Part shown: one piece after another, positions 46,916 to 56,520 of the stretch | How the letters are laid out: each line of letters starts with the position of its first letter | How positions within the stretch are numbered: the first letter of the stretch is position 1 | Assembly (NCBI RefSeq): GCF_026659735.1 | Contig: NZ_JANSKK010000003.1 | Span: forward strand, 62,001 to 126,000 | Source of the DNA: Staphylococcus pettenkoferi | GTDB taxonomy: Bacteria; Bacillota; Bacilli; Staphylococcales; Staphylococcaceae | Direction: 5' to 3' | DNA length: 64,000 bases | Made by a program: the position numbers and the translations under genes | The notes under the pieces: model-generated | Database searches by the model: none | Told to the model about the DNA's origin: nothing | The model's input: the letters and a program-made list of their open reading frames with translations, nothing else

Positions 46916-49309
46916 CTATAGTTTCATACGTTTCAAACGTAAAGCATTGGTCACTACACTGACTGAGCTTAATGCCATTGCGAGACCTGCAACCCATGGC
47001 GCAAGTAAGCCGCATGCAGCGATAGGAATACCTGCCACATTGTAACCTAGCGCCCAGAATAAGTTCTGACGAATGTTGCGGATCGTTGAGCGACTCGCGC
47101 GTACTGCTTGAGGCAAGAGGTGAAGGTCGTCACCCATAATTGTAATATCGGCAGCCTCGATCGCCACCTCAGTACCTGTGCCAATCGCTATGCCGATATC
47201 TGCTTGAACTAAAGCAGGGGCGTCGTTGATACCGTCACCGACCATTGCCACTTTCTTGCCTTGGGACTGCAGTGATTTAATTTGGTTCGCTTTGTCTTCA
47301 GGTTTCACTTCCGCGATCACATCATCGATACCTGCTTCTTGAGCAATCGCTTGAGCCACTTTGGAGTTATCGCCCGTCAGCATCATGACTTCGACACCCA
47401 TAGCGTTGAGCTGTTCAATCGCGGGCCGGGCAGAGCTTTTAATCGGGTCAGCTACAGCGATATAGCCTCGGTATATCCCATCTACAGCGATGAGCATCGT
47501 CGTTTGAGCTTGACTTTCAGATGCTTCAACGTCAGCTAGGTCTGATTGCGCCACGTCGATACCTTGTTCTTGTAAAAGTTGTCGATTACCCACATGAATG
47601 GTGTGCGCGTTGACCTGGCCTTGGATACCACGTCCGGGTATTGCTTTGAATTCATTAGGGTTCATAAGCGATACGCCAGAAGCTTTCGCATCATCCACTA
47701 TCGCTGTCGCAAGCGGATGCTCAGATTGATGTTCCAAACTTGCGACGAGTTGAAGTGTTTCGTTATCGCCTGTATAAGACGTCACTTCCGGTTTACCGTG
47801 CGTTAGCGTGCCCGTTTTATCTAAGACAAGTGTATCAATATTATGTGCTTGTTCGACAAACTCTCCACCTTTAAAAAGAATGCCAGATTCTGCTGCTTTA
47901 CCAGTACCTACCATAATAGACGTCGGCGTCGCTAAACCGAGCGCACAAGGGCAGGCAATGACCAGCACGGAGATGCCAGCGATTAAGGCAGCTTCCACAT
48001 CGCCGAAGTTAACCAACGTGATCCAGACTAAGAAAGTAAGAACAGCTATCGACACGACGATAGGAACAAAGTAACCTGAAATCTTATCTGCCAGACGTTG
48101 GATTGGCGCTTTTGAACCCTGGGCAGCCTCCACGGTCTTGACGATAGAAGCGAGGGCAGTATCCTTTCCGACATGTGTCGTCCGCATCGTAAACGTGCCA
48201 TTCTGGTTCATTGTGCCACCGACAACCTCATCATCCGTGGATTTACGGATCGGCATAGATTCTCCCGTAAGCATCGATTCATCCACCGTTGTTTCGCTAT
48301 TCAATACGACACCGTCTACGGGAACGCTTTCTCCAGGTTTAACTTTGAGCGTTTGCCCCACTTGTAACTGTTCGACTGGGACCATGCGTTCTTCTCCGTT
48401 ATCTATGAGACGCGCTTCTTTCGCTTGTAAGTTGAGCAATTGTGTTAATGCCGATGTCGTTTGTGATTTCGCACGTGCCTCTAAGCACTTTCCGAGTAAA
48501 ATGAGGGTGATTAATACCGCGCTCGTTTCATAATAGAGGTGTGGCGTCGTTTGCGGATGAATGATCCAAACGATCGTTTCATATAAACTGTAAAAATAGG
48601 CCGCGCTCGTTCCTAATGCCACGAGCACATCCATATTCGCTGAGCCACTGCGGAGACTTTTATAAGCGCCAGTGTAGAACTGCCAACCTATACCAAATTG
48701 CACAAGACTCGCTAGCACAAGTTGGAAATACGGATTCATCAATAGGTGAGGTAACTGAATGCCAAAGAGATGTGTTAACATCGTTAAGAGCAACGGCAGT
48801 GTAATGATAGCTGATATGATAAGTTTAATCGCTTTATGACGGAGTTCACGCTGCTTACGATCGCTGTCACTAGATTGTTCATCGGATTCAAGTTCGGCAT
48901 CGTAACCCAATTGTTGGATGCGTGCGATGAGATCACGCACATCATATTGAGCAGGAACGTAGTCGACGCGCGCTTTCTCCGTCGTGAGGTTCACGTTCGC
49001 TTCAGCCACGCCAGGCATCTTATTGAGCACTTTCTCAATACGACTCGAACAAGCCGCACAGGTCATACCTGACACAGCAAGTTCAGTAGAATCTGTAATG
49101 ACGTGATAACCTGTCTTCTCTATCGTTTGAACGAAATCGTTGAGCGTGTATGCGCGTTTAGGATAGGAAATCGTCGCTTGTTCCGTAGACAAATTCACAT
49201 TCGCTTCCACGTCTTCAAGCTTGTTTAAATTCTTCTCGATACGATTTGAACATGCTGCGCAACTCATACCTTCGATACCAAGTGTGAGCGTTTCAGTTCT
49301 TCCAGCCAT
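46916..49309 (-). CDS. copA: Copper-exporting P1B-type ATPase CopA
   Basis: A 797-residue Cu(I) efflux pump. Two N-terminal HMA domains ([24 protein letters not shown]), membrane CPC motif in [14 protein letters not shown], phosphorylation motif [11 protein letters not shown] in [10 protein letters not shown] and hinge [12 protein letters not shown] are all intact. It exports copper to the outside and confers resistance. The promoter carries a CsoR box. Length equals staphylococcal CopA (about 802). Confidence 0.96.
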   Translation of the reverse strand: MAGRTETLTLGIEGMSCAACSNRIEKNLNKLEDVEANVNLSTEQATISYPKRAYTLNDFVQTIEKTGYHVITDSTELAVSGMTCAACSSRIEKVLNKMPGVAEANVNLTTEKARVDYVPAQYDVRDLIARIQQLGYDAELESDEQSSDSDRKQRELRHKAIKLIISAIITLPLLLTMLTHLFGIQLPHLLMNPYFQLVLASLVQFGIGWQFYTGAYKSLRSGSANMDVLVALGTSAAYFYSLYETIVWIIHPQTTPHLYYETSAVLITLILLGKCLEARAKSQTTSALTQLLNLQAKEARLIDNGEERMVPVEQLQVGQTLKVKPGESVPVDGVVLNSETTVDESMLTGESMPIRKSTDDEVVGGTMNQNGTFTMRTTHVGKDTALASIVKTVEAAQGSKAPIQRLADKISGYFVPIVVSIAVLTFLVWITLVNFGDVEAALIAGISVLVIACPCALGLATPTSIMVGTGKAAESGILFKGGEFVEQAHNIDTLVLDKTGTLTHGKPEVTSYTGDNETLQLVASLEHQSEHPLATAIVDDAKASGVSLMNPNEFKAIPGRGIQGQVNAHTIHVGNRQLLQEQGIDVAQSDLADVEASESQAQTTMLIAVDGIYRGYIAVADPIKSSARPAIEQLNAMGVEVMMLTGDNSKVAQAIAQEAGIDDVIAEVKPEDKANQIKSLQSQGKKVAMVGDGINDAPALVQADIGIAIGTGTEVAIEAADITIMGDDLHLLPQAVRASRSTIRNIRQNLFWALGYNVAGIPIAACGLLAPWVAGLAMALSSVSVVTNALRLKRMKL

Positions 49310-49355
49310 AAGTTCACCACCTTACGTCACTTCAATTGGTTCTTGATTCGCTTTC

Positions 49356-49384
49356 AATATACCCCCTATAGGTATAAAAGTCAA
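49356..49384 (-). promoter_or_regulatory. copA promoter with CsoR operator
   Basis: On the minus strand TTGACT, 17 bases, TATATT. The spacer is filled by TATACCTATAGGGGGTATA (49358-49376), matching the CsoR operator seen before staphylococcal copA, so copper-free CsoR would block RNA polymerase. Confidence 0.85.
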
Positions 49385-49517
49385 TGTGATTGCTTTGGTA
49401 GGTAGGGTCAGGAGGAGGCTTTGAGATTTTAAAAGTGGAAAAGGATATATAGCACGCCGCTACCTCTATAGTGCGCACGACAGAAATATTTTTAACAACC
49501 TATTTCACTACTAAAAT

Positions 49518-49542
49518 GTTTAAAATACAGGCATAGTGGTAC
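49518..49542 (+). promoter_or_regulatory. SigB-type promoter of the stress SDR gene
   Basis: GTTTAA, 13 bases, TGGTAC, close to the SigB pattern and 43 bases before the start codon of a general-stress-type SDR gene. Confidence 0.45.
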
Positions 49543-49584
49543 AAATTTATAACGTTAAACTTAAAGTTGATGGAGGTCTTGGGA

Positions 49585-50454
49585 ATGAATTTAAAGGAAT
49601 TTCACGACAAGATTAAAGGATATACACAAGATAGACAGCCAGGAATTGAGAAAGACATGGATCCTCGACCAGTCTCAGAACTAGATGAGTATCGCGCAGG
49701 CGGTAAATTACAAGGTAAAGTCGCACTCATCACAGGCGGAGACTCAGGTATCGGCCGTTCAGTAGCCATCCTCTTTGCGAAAGAAGGTGCAAATGTCGCA
49801 ATTGGATATTATGATGAGCATGAAGATGCGGAAGAAACAGTGAAACGTTTAGAAGAAATTGGAGTGAAAGCGAAAGCCTACGCGCATGATTTAAGAGAGG
49901 TTGAACAATCCCAACAACTCGTAGATAAAGTCGTAGGTGATTTCGGTAAGCTCAATATATTAGTCAACAACGGTGGAGTACAGTTCCCTAAAGATGACTT
50001 CAGTGAAATTACGCCAGAACAAGTGAAGAAGACATTTGAAACGAATATCTTCGGTATGATGTTCCTCTCTCAAGCCGCAGTTCCACATATGTCAGAAGGT
50101 GATGCCATCGTGAACACAACAAGCGTAACGGCATACCGTGGCTCAGGTCACCTCATCGATTACTCTGCGACGAAAGGGGCGATCGTGTCATTCACACGTT
50201 CACTCGCGACAGTGTTATCTGAGAAAGGTATTCGCGTGAATGCGGTGGCACCAGGTCCTATTTACACACCATTGATTCCAGCTACGTTTGACGAAGAAAA
50301 AGTTGAAGGTCAAGGTGGCGAAACACCAATGGGACGTCGCGGTCAACCAGCTGAGCTCGCACCATCTTATGTGTTCTTAGCTTCCAACGCAGATAGCTCT
50401 TACATTACTGGTCATGTGATTCACGTTAACGGCGGAGATTATATCACTTCATAA
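49585..50454 (+). CDS. General-stress short-chain dehydrogenase (YhdF/YdaD-like)
   Basis: A 289-residue SDR of the glucose-dehydrogenase-like stress group. The cofactor loop is ITGGDSGIGRS, then NNGGVQFP, catalytic Ser in NTTSVTAYRG and the pair YSATK. The extra N-terminal 40 residues (QDRQPGIEKDMDPRPVSE) mark the YdaD/YhdF stress subfamily. GGAGG lies eight bases before the ATG at 49585. The upstream TTG in frame lies before that site. A SigB-type promoter precedes it. Confidence 0.88.
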   Translation: MNLKEFHDKIKGYTQDRQPGIEKDMDPRPVSELDEYRAGGKLQGKVALITGGDSGIGRSVAILFAKEGANVAIGYYDEHEDAEETVKRLEEIGVKAKAYAHDLREVEQSQQLVDKVVGDFGKLNILVNNGGVQFPKDDFSEITPEQVKKTFETNIFGMMFLSQAAVPHMSEGDAIVNTTSVTAYRGSGHLIDYSATKGAIVSFTRSLATVLSEKGIRVNAVAPGPIYTPLIPATFDEEKVEGQGGETPMGRRGQPAELAPSYVFLASNADSSYITGHVIHVNGGDYITS

Positions 50455-50488
50455 GATTTATAGTAGAATAGTTATAGTAAAGTTAAAA

Positions 50489-50529
50489 ATAGCGCAGACG
50501 CGTTCACGATTGATGAACGGCTGCGCTAT
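50489..50529. terminator. Terminator of the stress SDR gene
   Basis: ATAGCGCAG/CTGCGCTAT with an inner GTTCA/TGAAC stem. It separates the SDR gene from a convergent small gene. Confidence 0.7.
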
Positions 50530-50609
50530 CGTTATGCTCAAATAAATTTCTTCAATGTTGAGAGCGATAATCAAGTTATTTGAGCAGGCAACAGATTTAT
50601 ATTTAAAAA

Positions 50610-50816
50610 CTAAAAGAAGTCAGACAAACTTAAATCCTCGAGATTAAAGTGCTTTAGATTATTGGAATTGACATTTTCGATATCTGGCAAGACATCACCC
50701 TGTTTAAATTGTTGATAGTAGCGATTGATAGTGACGCCTGCATCGTAGTCATGGAAAGTCTTCACTATTCCGAGGACGATAAGTACAGCGATAATACCTT
50801 GAAGTATACGTTTCAT
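50610..50816 (-). CDS. Small secreted or membrane-anchored protein
   Basis: A 68-residue hypothetical protein with an N-terminal hydrophobic helix (MKRILQGIIAVLIVLGIVKTF) and an acidic, polar remainder ending in DLSLSDFF. AAAGGAG lies eight bases before the ATG. No family recognised; topology suggests an inner-membrane anchor with an external tail. Confidence 0.6.
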   Translation of the reverse strand: MKRILQGIIAVLIVLGIVKTFHDYDAGVTINRYYQQFKQGDVLPDIENVNSNNLKHFNLEDLSLSDFF

Positions 50817-51038
50817 ATATCTGACTCCTTTAATAGTTTATATTTCTATTGTACGCAGTTAAACGCGCATTGCCATTCGTCTCTAGAACTGTTTTTAACT
50901 CATACTTTGGCATGAGAAGTCAGATAGGGTTGAAAAATTTGATGAGTGGTGTATGATTTTATTTTATAATGGAGAAAATGACAAGGGGAGAAAGAATAGA
51001 CATCATTTCTACCCACTATGCAGAATAGAAAGGATTGA

Positions 51039-51626
51039 ATGATAACTATGACTGAAAGGGAAAAAATGCTTGAAGGCGAATGGTATCAAGAAAACGACGA
51101 GGAGCTACAACGTAACCGCTTAAAAGCGAAAGATTTATGCTTCGATTTGAACCACACAAGACCGAGTGATGTAGAAACGCAAAATGAAATTATCGAAGAA
51201 TTGTTCACATATCAACCTACAAACTTAGAATTATTAACACCATTCCAAGTAGATTATGGTAATAACATCTTCTTAGGAAAGAACGTGTTTATTAACCATA
51301 ATTGTTACTTTATGGATGCGGGACGTATCATCGTTGGCGATAACGTCTTCTTTGGCCCTGGGGTAGGTCTCTACACAGTAAGCCACCCATTAGCGTACGA
51401 ACGCCGTAATTCAGGACTCGAACAAGCACAAACGATTAAGATTGGCGACAACGTCTGGATTGGTGCGAACGCATCAGTTCTTCCAGGCGTGACAATTGAG
51501 TCAGGCGCTGTCGTGAGTGCCGGCAGTGTCGTAACACGCGACGTGCCAGAGAACGCCATCGTGGCAGGGATTCCTGCGAAGATCGTTAAATCTATTCACG
51601 AAGAAGAGGTAGATACAGAAGAATAG
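51039..51626 (+). CDS. maa: Maltose/galactoside O-acetyltransferase family protein
   Basis: A 195-residue left-handed beta-helix acetyltransferase of the LacA/Maa type, which acetylates sugars from acetyl-CoA. The N-terminal EREKMLEGEWYQ...ELQRNR domain and the hexapeptide repeats are clear: FINHNCYFMDAGRIIVGDNVFFGPGVGLYT, the catalytic His in SHPLAYERR, and IGDNVWIGANASVLPGVTIESGAVVSAGSVV. The ATG at 51039 has AAAGG five bases upstream; a second ATG three codons on is also possible. Confidence 0.88.
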   Translation: MITMTEREKMLEGEWYQENDEELQRNRLKAKDLCFDLNHTRPSDVETQNEIIEELFTYQPTNLELLTPFQVDYGNNIFLGKNVFINHNCYFMDAGRIIVGDNVFFGPGVGLYTVSHPLAYERRNSGLEQAQTIKIGDNVWIGANASVLPGVTIESGAVVSAGSVVTRDVPENAIVAGIPAKIVKSIHEEEVDTEE

Positions 51627-51708
51627 GTTGTGTGGAAGCGGTTGGAGAAGTTGAGATCGCTTCTCGCTAACTGAGGTAAAATTGTATATTAGGAAACCGA
51701 AATTTTGG

Positions 51709-51742
51709 AATACGACTGTGTTGAGGGCATGGTCGTATTTTT
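51709..51742 (+). terminator. Terminator of the acetyltransferase gene
   Basis: AATACGAC/GTCGTATT arms followed by TTTTT. Beyond it the AT-rich gap to 52015 holds the promoter of the LXG module. Confidence 0.75.
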
Positions 51743-52015
51743 TAATTTCGTTTTAGCTTATAATAAATAGATTTGAGGATGGCTATGTTGAAATATTTAG
51801 TCATATTGATAATTAAGTGTAAAAATTGATAAGCGATTTTTCAAAGTGCTATAGTAAATAAATATTTAATATAGTATAATAACACTATCTTTGACTTTTT
51901 AAAGAGACAGCTATACGGTGAAATGTTTGAAAATTTAGATAATTTTGAGTTGCAACTAACTCTAGAAATATTTTATAATAAACGAATTTTTGATAATAAA
52001 GGAGAATTACGTGAA

Positions 52016-52303
52016 GTGAGTGAAGTTAAAAGTGATTCAAGCACAACGAGTAAGATATTTTCAACTATAAAGAAGGCAGTAGATGATTGTAAGAGTGTGT
52101 CTGAACCAGAAAAAGATGACAGTACCACTGTTACTGGAAATACAAACGCACATAGTGCGATAGAAAATCTTATAAAATTAAACAAAGATGTGGCTAATAC
52201 TATAGAACAAGCTAGCGAAAACATCAAAAAAGTGGGTGATTCATTCGAAGAAATAGATGAAACTATTGGCAGTAAAATTAGTGGAACTAAAGGAGTAGAC
52301 TAA
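52016..52303 (+). CDS. LXG-associated helical accessory protein (Lap1-like)
   Basis: A small all-helical, acidic protein, 95 residues from the GTG at 52016 (SEVKSDSSTTSKIFSTIKKAVDDCK...). GGAG lies 11 bases upstream, and this start makes it match the size and opening (M-S-E-V/I-K-S) of the TIGR04197/DUF3130-type WXG100-like partners of LXG toxins. A longer frame from ATG 51923 (126 residues) would add an unlike leader with a weak site, so it is less likely. It directly precedes the second helical gene and the toxin, so a chaperone or targeting role in type VII secretion is inferred. Confidence 0.6.
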   Translation: MSEVKSDSSTTSKIFSTIKKAVDDCKSVSEPEKDDSTTVTGNTNAHSAIENLIKLNKDVANTIEQASENIKKVGDSFEEIDETIGSKISGTKGVD

Positions 52304-52656
52304 TGACGAAAACTGTGGACGAGTATAATGTATTAATTAAATTAAAACAGGAACAAGTAGAAGAGTTATTAAGTGAAAAAAGAAAACTTCGTAATTTAGA
52401 AAATGAATATGAAAATATTATTCATCGAACGACACATTTGAATAATCAGTTAATTGAACGCTACTACGATAGTCAACTTTTTATTTCGATTGAACAAAAC
52501 AATACTTTGTTTCATTCTCAACAACGTCTTTTAATGGAAGAATTGTATAATCAGCAAAATGATATCGAAAAAGATATAAGACGATTAAATGAAGATATTG
52601 AAGATATAGAAAGAGAAAGATATCTCGCATCGCAAACAGACCACGAAAGAAGGTAA
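52303..52656 (+). CDS. LXG-associated coiled-coil accessory protein (Lap2-like)
   Basis: A 117-residue, almost wholly helical protein with long charged heptads (KQEQVEELLSEKRKLRNLENEYENI; LYNQQNDIEKDIRRLNEDIEDIERER). Its ATG overlaps the end of the previous gene, with AAAGGAG upstream, and it ends four bases before the toxin gene. Size and position resemble the DUF3958/DUF5082-type second partner of LXG effectors, which binds the toxin's N-terminus. No sequence motif is diagnostic. Confidence 0.6.
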   Translation: MTKTVDEYNVLIKLKQEQVEELLSEKRKLRNLENEYENIIHRTTHLNNQLIERYYDSQLFISIEQNNTLFHSQQRLLMEELYNQQNDIEKDIRRLNEDIEDIERERYLASQTDHERR

Positions 52657-52660
52657 CATC

Positions 52661-54028
52661 ATGAGTATAGATATGTATTTAAGAAATGCTGAAGATCAAT
52701 CTTCGAAAGTAGAGAAAACGAGTAAAGATTTAACAGATAAGTATGATGATTTACAAAATGCGATATCCCAATTTGTTAACGAAAGTGAATTGAAAGGGAA
52801 AGCATATGATTCTGGTAAGCAGTTCTTTTCCACAGTAATTCAACCTTTAACAGATAGTATTAAAACTTTAGGAGATTTAACAGAACAAGCATGTAGTACC
52901 TTCGTTGATAAATATAAAAGCGAGGTAGATACACATAGCTTAAAAGAGTCAGAACTAGAAGAGGACATTCACGAATTAAAACAACAAATAGATGAGCTTA
53001 ATTCAATTAGTGAAAGTACTCCTCCGGGTAATAGTCTTTTAATCGCAGCCCATCATCGAATGGTAGAAAGCCTCGAAAACCAAAAAAGAGATTTAGAAGA
53101 TAAACTAAATAAATTGAGATTATTTAATAGAGAATCAGCTAACATATTTAAAGAAGTTGAGTCATTTAAACAAACAGTTCAACAAGGCATTGAGCAAGCC
53201 AGAACGTCTTGGGATTCAGGAACACAAACCTTCAATATTCCTTCGACTAAGGAATTGGAATGGACGAAAGTCACTCAACAAAAAGTACTTAAAGTTCAGG
53301 TAAATAAAATTCTTCAAAAGTTGAAAGAAGGGTTGAATTTAAATAGATTCGAGAAGCATTTAGTTAAAGAACAAATTGAAAATCCATCAGATAAGAATTT
53401 CTTAGCAGAATTAAAGGAATATCTTTCAGAAAATAAAGAGTCAATTATTAGAGATTTAGCAATTGATACAGGTGCTAGTAGTATTGAGTTTGGCGGCATT
53501 GGTATGCAACAGCTTGGCGGAGAATTTAACGTTTATGGTGGATATAGCGGTCCAGAAGGTGAAAATAGCTTTGTTCAAATTACAAATCAATCAGGTAACA
53601 AAATGATAAAACAAGGAAAAAGTGTAGTAACTATAGGTAAAGTAGGAGGAGCTGCTAATACGGTATTTGGTTTTGGTATAGGTATGTACGATGATCTCCA
53701 AGATGATAAGACCGTTGGTGAAAGCTTAGCTCATAATAGTTTAACTACTGGTGCTGGTATTGCAGGTGGTATAGTGGTAACTTCTCTACTAACTACTAAT
53801 CCTATTGGCTGGACTATTTTAGCAGGGATAGCTGTTAGCACTGTAGTAACAATTTTTGTTGATACAGCTTACCAAAATAATTGGTTTCACTTAAAGGATG
53901 GTACTGATTGGGTTGGTCATCAAGTTGATAAAGGAATAAATGAAATAAATAATAAAATAGATAAATTTGAAAATGAAATAGGTCAAGGTATTAAAAATAT
54001 GACAAATCCAAGGTATTGGGGTGCGTAA
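52661..54028 (+). CDS. LXG-domain type VII secreted toxin, TspA-like
   Basis: A 455-residue polymorphic toxin. The N-terminal LXG-type helical targeting region (about 1-200) includes ELKGKAYDSGKQFFSTVIQPL and long coiled coils. The C-terminal part (about 270-455) is Gly/Ala/Val-rich with hydrophobic stretches (GKVGGAANTVFGFGIGMYDD; GAGIAGGIVVTSLLTTNPIGWTILAGIAVSTVV) and ends NPRYWGA, resembling TspA, the membrane-depolarising type VII toxin of S. aureus. The next gene encodes a DUF443 protein, the family of TspA's immunity protein. The secretion core (esx/ess) is not in the window. Confidence 0.75.
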   Translation: MSIDMYLRNAEDQSSKVEKTSKDLTDKYDDLQNAISQFVNESELKGKAYDSGKQFFSTVIQPLTDSIKTLGDLTEQACSTFVDKYKSEVDTHSLKESELEEDIHELKQQIDELNSISESTPPGNSLLIAAHHRMVESLENQKRDLEDKLNKLRLFNRESANIFKEVESFKQTVQQGIEQARTSWDSGTQTFNIPSTKELEWTKVTQQKVLKVQVNKILQKLKEGLNLNRFEKHLVKEQIENPSDKNFLAELKEYLSENKESIIRDLAIDTGASSIEFGGIGMQQLGGEFNVYGGYSGPEGENSFVQITNQSGNKMIKQGKSVVTIGKVGGAANTVFGFGIGMYDDLQDDKTVGESLAHNSLTTGAGIAGGIVVTSLLTTNPIGWTILAGIAVSTVVTIFVDTAYQNNWFHLKDGTDWVGHQVDKGINEINNKIDKFENEIGQGIKNMTNPRYWGA

Positions 54029-54647
54029 AAAATTGGCAAGAGTACATTTAATTTATAAAAATCCTAGATATAAAGTTGTTCAGAAAGATAATAAATATCT
54101 GTTAATAGATTTAGAACAACATTGGTATTCCTATCTATTCCCTATGTTAAATTGGATAATTCCTATTAAATATATAGAACTCACTTATGAAGAATTTAGT
54201 AGTTTAAATATATATACGAATAGAAATCACAGTGCCTATGGCGTAGCTGCAGGTGGTATAGGAGTAATAATTAGTATATATATTAGAAAGATAATGTACT
54301 TAATAGACATTTATCTTTCAACTACATATATGTTTCTAATATTTTCATTGGGATTAATTTTCATTATATTGATACGGATTTATATAAGTAAGAGATTGAA
54401 AATCAAAAAATTTAAAAAGAAGGAAAAGAAAAAAATAATATTATTCCCTACATTAAAGAATTTGATGATTGTCTTAATCGGATTTCTCTTATTTCTATTT
54501 TTGTCCTTAATGCCTTATTATGTAATATTTGGAAATGATTTTAATATTATTTTTTATGTTGGATGGTTAGTTATGGTCTTAATGTTTACCGTCTTGAATA
54601 TGTGTACCATAACAGATAGAAAAATCCATGTAAAAATTATCAATTAA
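54021..54647 (+). CDS. DUF443 immunity-type membrane protein (TsaI-like)
   Basis: A 208-residue protein with five hydrophobic segments after a conserved cytoplasmic start (VHLIYKNPRYKVVQKDNKYLLIDLEQHWYSYLFPMLNWIIPIKY). DUF443 members, including TsaI, sit in the membrane and protect the producer from the toxin. The start is the GTG at 54021, inside the toxin's last codons (overlap of 8 bases), so both are made together. A TTG three codons on is possible. Confidence 0.75.
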   Translation: MRKKLARVHLIYKNPRYKVVQKDNKYLLIDLEQHWYSYLFPMLNWIIPIKYIELTYEEFSSLNIYTNRNHSAYGVAAGGIGVIISIYIRKIMYLIDIYLSTTYMFLIFSLGLIFIILIRIYISKRLKIKKFKKKEKKKIILFPTLKNLMIVLIGFLLFLFLSLMPYYVIFGNDFNIIFYVGWLVMVLMFTVLNMCTITDRKIHVKIIN

Positions 54648-54692
54648 CTAATTTGAAAGTTAAGATTTAATAAAGGAGCAGGTATCATCATC

Positions 54693-54824
54693 ATGGATAT
54701 TACCATTGATACAAATAAAAAGAATAGTAAGTTTATAATTTATTATATCCGAAGATACTTTATTAATAATAGAAACAAACTCATCTTTGTATTTTCACTT
54801 TTAATTATATTATATATAACTTAG
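54693..54824 (+). CDS. Possible small membrane peptide (43 aa)
   Basis: A short frame, MDITIDTNKKNSKFIIYYIR then a hydrophobic tail FVFSLLIILYIT, has AAAGGAG 13 bases before its ATG. It lies between the immunity gene and a truncated second copy. It could be a real toxin-antidote component, a truncated immunity gene or chance; codon content is very AT-rich like its surroundings. Confidence 0.35.
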   Translation: MDITIDTNKKNSKFIIYYIRRYFINNRNKLIFVFSLLIILYIT

Positions 54825-55002
54825 TAAAAATTAATTAAAAAATATTTAAAAACAATATCGAATAATATAAATAAGGGAAGTAAAATAGCATTTTTATAGG
54901 ATAAGAGTATAAGAATTAGTACTATACTTGGTTCTGTTTCAGTTGGACTGACCTTTTAGAAGTGATAGTGGTAACTGATATTATTGGAAATAAGAAATAA
55001 AA

Positions 55003-55180
55003 AATAAGATGAGTTCAAGATTTTGGGGTGAATAAACGATTGGCAAGAGTACATCTAATTTATAAAAATCCTAGATATAAAGTTATTCAGAAAGATAATA
55101 AATACCTATTGATAGATTTAGAACAACATTGGTATTCCTATCTATTCCCCATGCATTGTTATACACTCAAAATAAAATCG
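55003..55180 (+). pseudogene. Orphan toxin tail plus truncated DUF443 immunity copy
   Basis: A short frame ends KMSSRFWGE, a near match to the toxin's last residues (MTNPRYWGA), and is followed at the same overlap by a second DUF443 start (ARVHLIYKNPRYKVIQKDNK, continuing to YLFPM) almost identical to residues 5-42 of the intact immunity protein. After YLFPM (about 55152) the sequence diverges into unrelated frame and stops. This is a remnant of a displaced toxin-tail/immunity cassette. Confidence 0.65.
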
Positions 55181-55202
55181 AAGGAAGGATCGGTGGCATT
55201 AA

Positions 55203-55517
55203 ATGGAAACGATAGGCAGCATTATTTACTTAAAAGAAGGTTCTCAGAAACTTATGATTATCAATAGAGGGCCGATTATAGAAATGGATAACCAACGTTA
55301 TATATTCGACTATTCGGCATGTAAATATCCAATTGGCGTAGTTGAAGACGAAATTTATTATTTTAACGAAGAGAATATTGATAAAGTTATTTTTGAAGGC
55401 TATTCTGATGAAGATGAAATGAGATTTCAAGAATTATATGAAGATATGCTAAAGAATTTAGATAGCGATATTAAGCGAGGTAATGTGAAACAAGAAGAAA
55501 ACTTTGGTTTACACTAG
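55203..55517 (+). CDS. DUF4176 protein, type VII locus associated
   Basis: A 104-residue protein with the DUF4176 pattern: GSIIYLKEGSQKLMIINRGPI and YPIGVVEDEIYYFNEENIDKVIFEGYSDEDE. DUF4176 genes regularly accompany LXG toxins in Gram-positive type VII loci; the function is unknown. GGTGG lies six to seven bases before the ATG. It follows the truncated immunity scar directly and is intact. Confidence 0.75.
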   Translation: METIGSIIYLKEGSQKLMIINRGPIIEMDNQRYIFDYSACKYPIGVVEDEIYYFNEENIDKVIFEGYSDEDEMRFQELYEDMLKNLDSDIKRGNVKQEENFGLH

Positions 55518-55569
55518 AAAAATTTTACTCAAGCAACTAAGCAAACAGTATCAAAATTTAAACAAACTA

Positions 55570-55607
55570 AGAGTGTGTCGTTACAACAATACGTAATGGC
55601 ACACTCT
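55570..55607. terminator. Bidirectional hairpin between DUF4176 and DUF1445 genes
   Basis: AGAGTGTG with CGTTAC pairs with GTAATG and CACACTCT. It lies between convergent genes; T runs are short. Confidence 0.65.
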
Positions 55608-55622
55608 ATCATTTGGGAAGAC

Positions 55623-56408
55623 TTAATCTCCCATTTGGCTTTCGAGGACATCGGTCACGAACATATGGCCTGGCGCGTGGGTGATGACGAGATCTGGTTT
55701 AGCAGCTAAAGCAACGGATTGTGGTGTCACACCGCAGCCCCAGAATACAGGGACTTCTCCGTCATTTATCTGCACAGATTCGCCGAAATCGGGTTGGCTT
55801 AAGTCTTTAATTCCGATATCTTCTGGACGACCAATGTGAATAGGTGTGCCGTGAACTTGCTTGTAATGTGTAGTGATTTCAGTCGCTTTAATGGCTTCTT
55901 TCATCGTCATCGGACGCATACTCACAGTTAATGGACCGCGAAAGATACCGCTCGGACGTGTATCAATATTGGTCACGTACATTGGCACGTTATGTTGTTC
56001 CTCAATGTGACGTACGGGGAGGCCGGCATCTAGCAAGGCATGTTCAAAGGTGAAACTACAACCGATTAGGAAACTAACCATATCTTCTTCAAAGAGATGT
56101 TGAATATCATTAGGTGTCTCAACGAGCTCGCCATGTCGATAAACGCGATATTTACTCACATCTGTTCGAATATCTGCGTTTTTGCCATAGGTCGGGAAGG
56201 ATACCGCACCAGTCTCTGCGATATCTAATAAAGGACATGTCTTCGGATTGCGGAAACAGAATTTTAGAAAGTCAAAGGCATATTTTTCAGGTAGAATGAC
56301 GACGTTCGCTTGTACGTAGCCTTTCGCCATTCCACTCGTATGTCCGAATAACTTCCCCTTACGTATCAGTTCTCGAATTTCACTCGGTAAAGCGTGATGT
56401 AAATTCAT
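55623..56408 (-). CDS. Putative hydro-lyase, DUF1445 (D-glutamate cyclase-like)
   Basis: A 261-residue protein of the DUF1445/YcsI family, annotated as putative hydro-lyases; the mammalian relative acts on D-glutamate. Typical stretches are GHTSGMAKGYVQANVVILP, SFLIGCSFTFEHALL, PMYVTNIDTRPSGIFRGPLTVSMRPM and the C-terminal VFWGCGVTPQSVALAAKPDLVITHAPGHMFVTD. AGGGGAT lies before the ATG. It stands alone, without the biotin/acetyl-CoA-carboxylase-like and LamB/YcsF genes that often flank it. Confidence 0.85.
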   Translation of the reverse strand: MNLHHALPSEIRELIRKGKLFGHTSGMAKGYVQANVVILPEKYAFDFLKFCFRNPKTCPLLDIAETGAVSFPTYGKNADIRTDVSKYRVYRHGELVETPNDIQHLFEEDMVSFLIGCSFTFEHALLDAGLPVRHIEEQHNVPMYVTNIDTRPSGIFRGPLTVSMRPMTMKEAIKATEITTHYKQVHGTPIHIGRPEDIGIKDLSQPDFGESVQINDGEVPVFWGCGVTPQSVALAAKPDLVITHAPGHMFVTDVLESQMGD

Positions 56409-56520
56409 TTTCTCATCCCCTTTTCTAGATAAAAGTTTAAAAATTCTAATAATTAAACTTATATTCTTACTTCCTATATCTATTATACATGAATAGAGGT
56501 ATGAGTAGGGGGAGTCCGCT

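Noticed and set aside
51923..52015. Upstream extension of the first LXG accessory gene
   Set aside because: Adds 31 residues unlike the family with only a weak ribosome site; a GGAG site favours GTG 52016.
55028..55267. 79-residue frame as a second immunity gene
   Set aside because: Only its first 42 residues match DUF443 and all membrane segments are missing; treated as a remnant.
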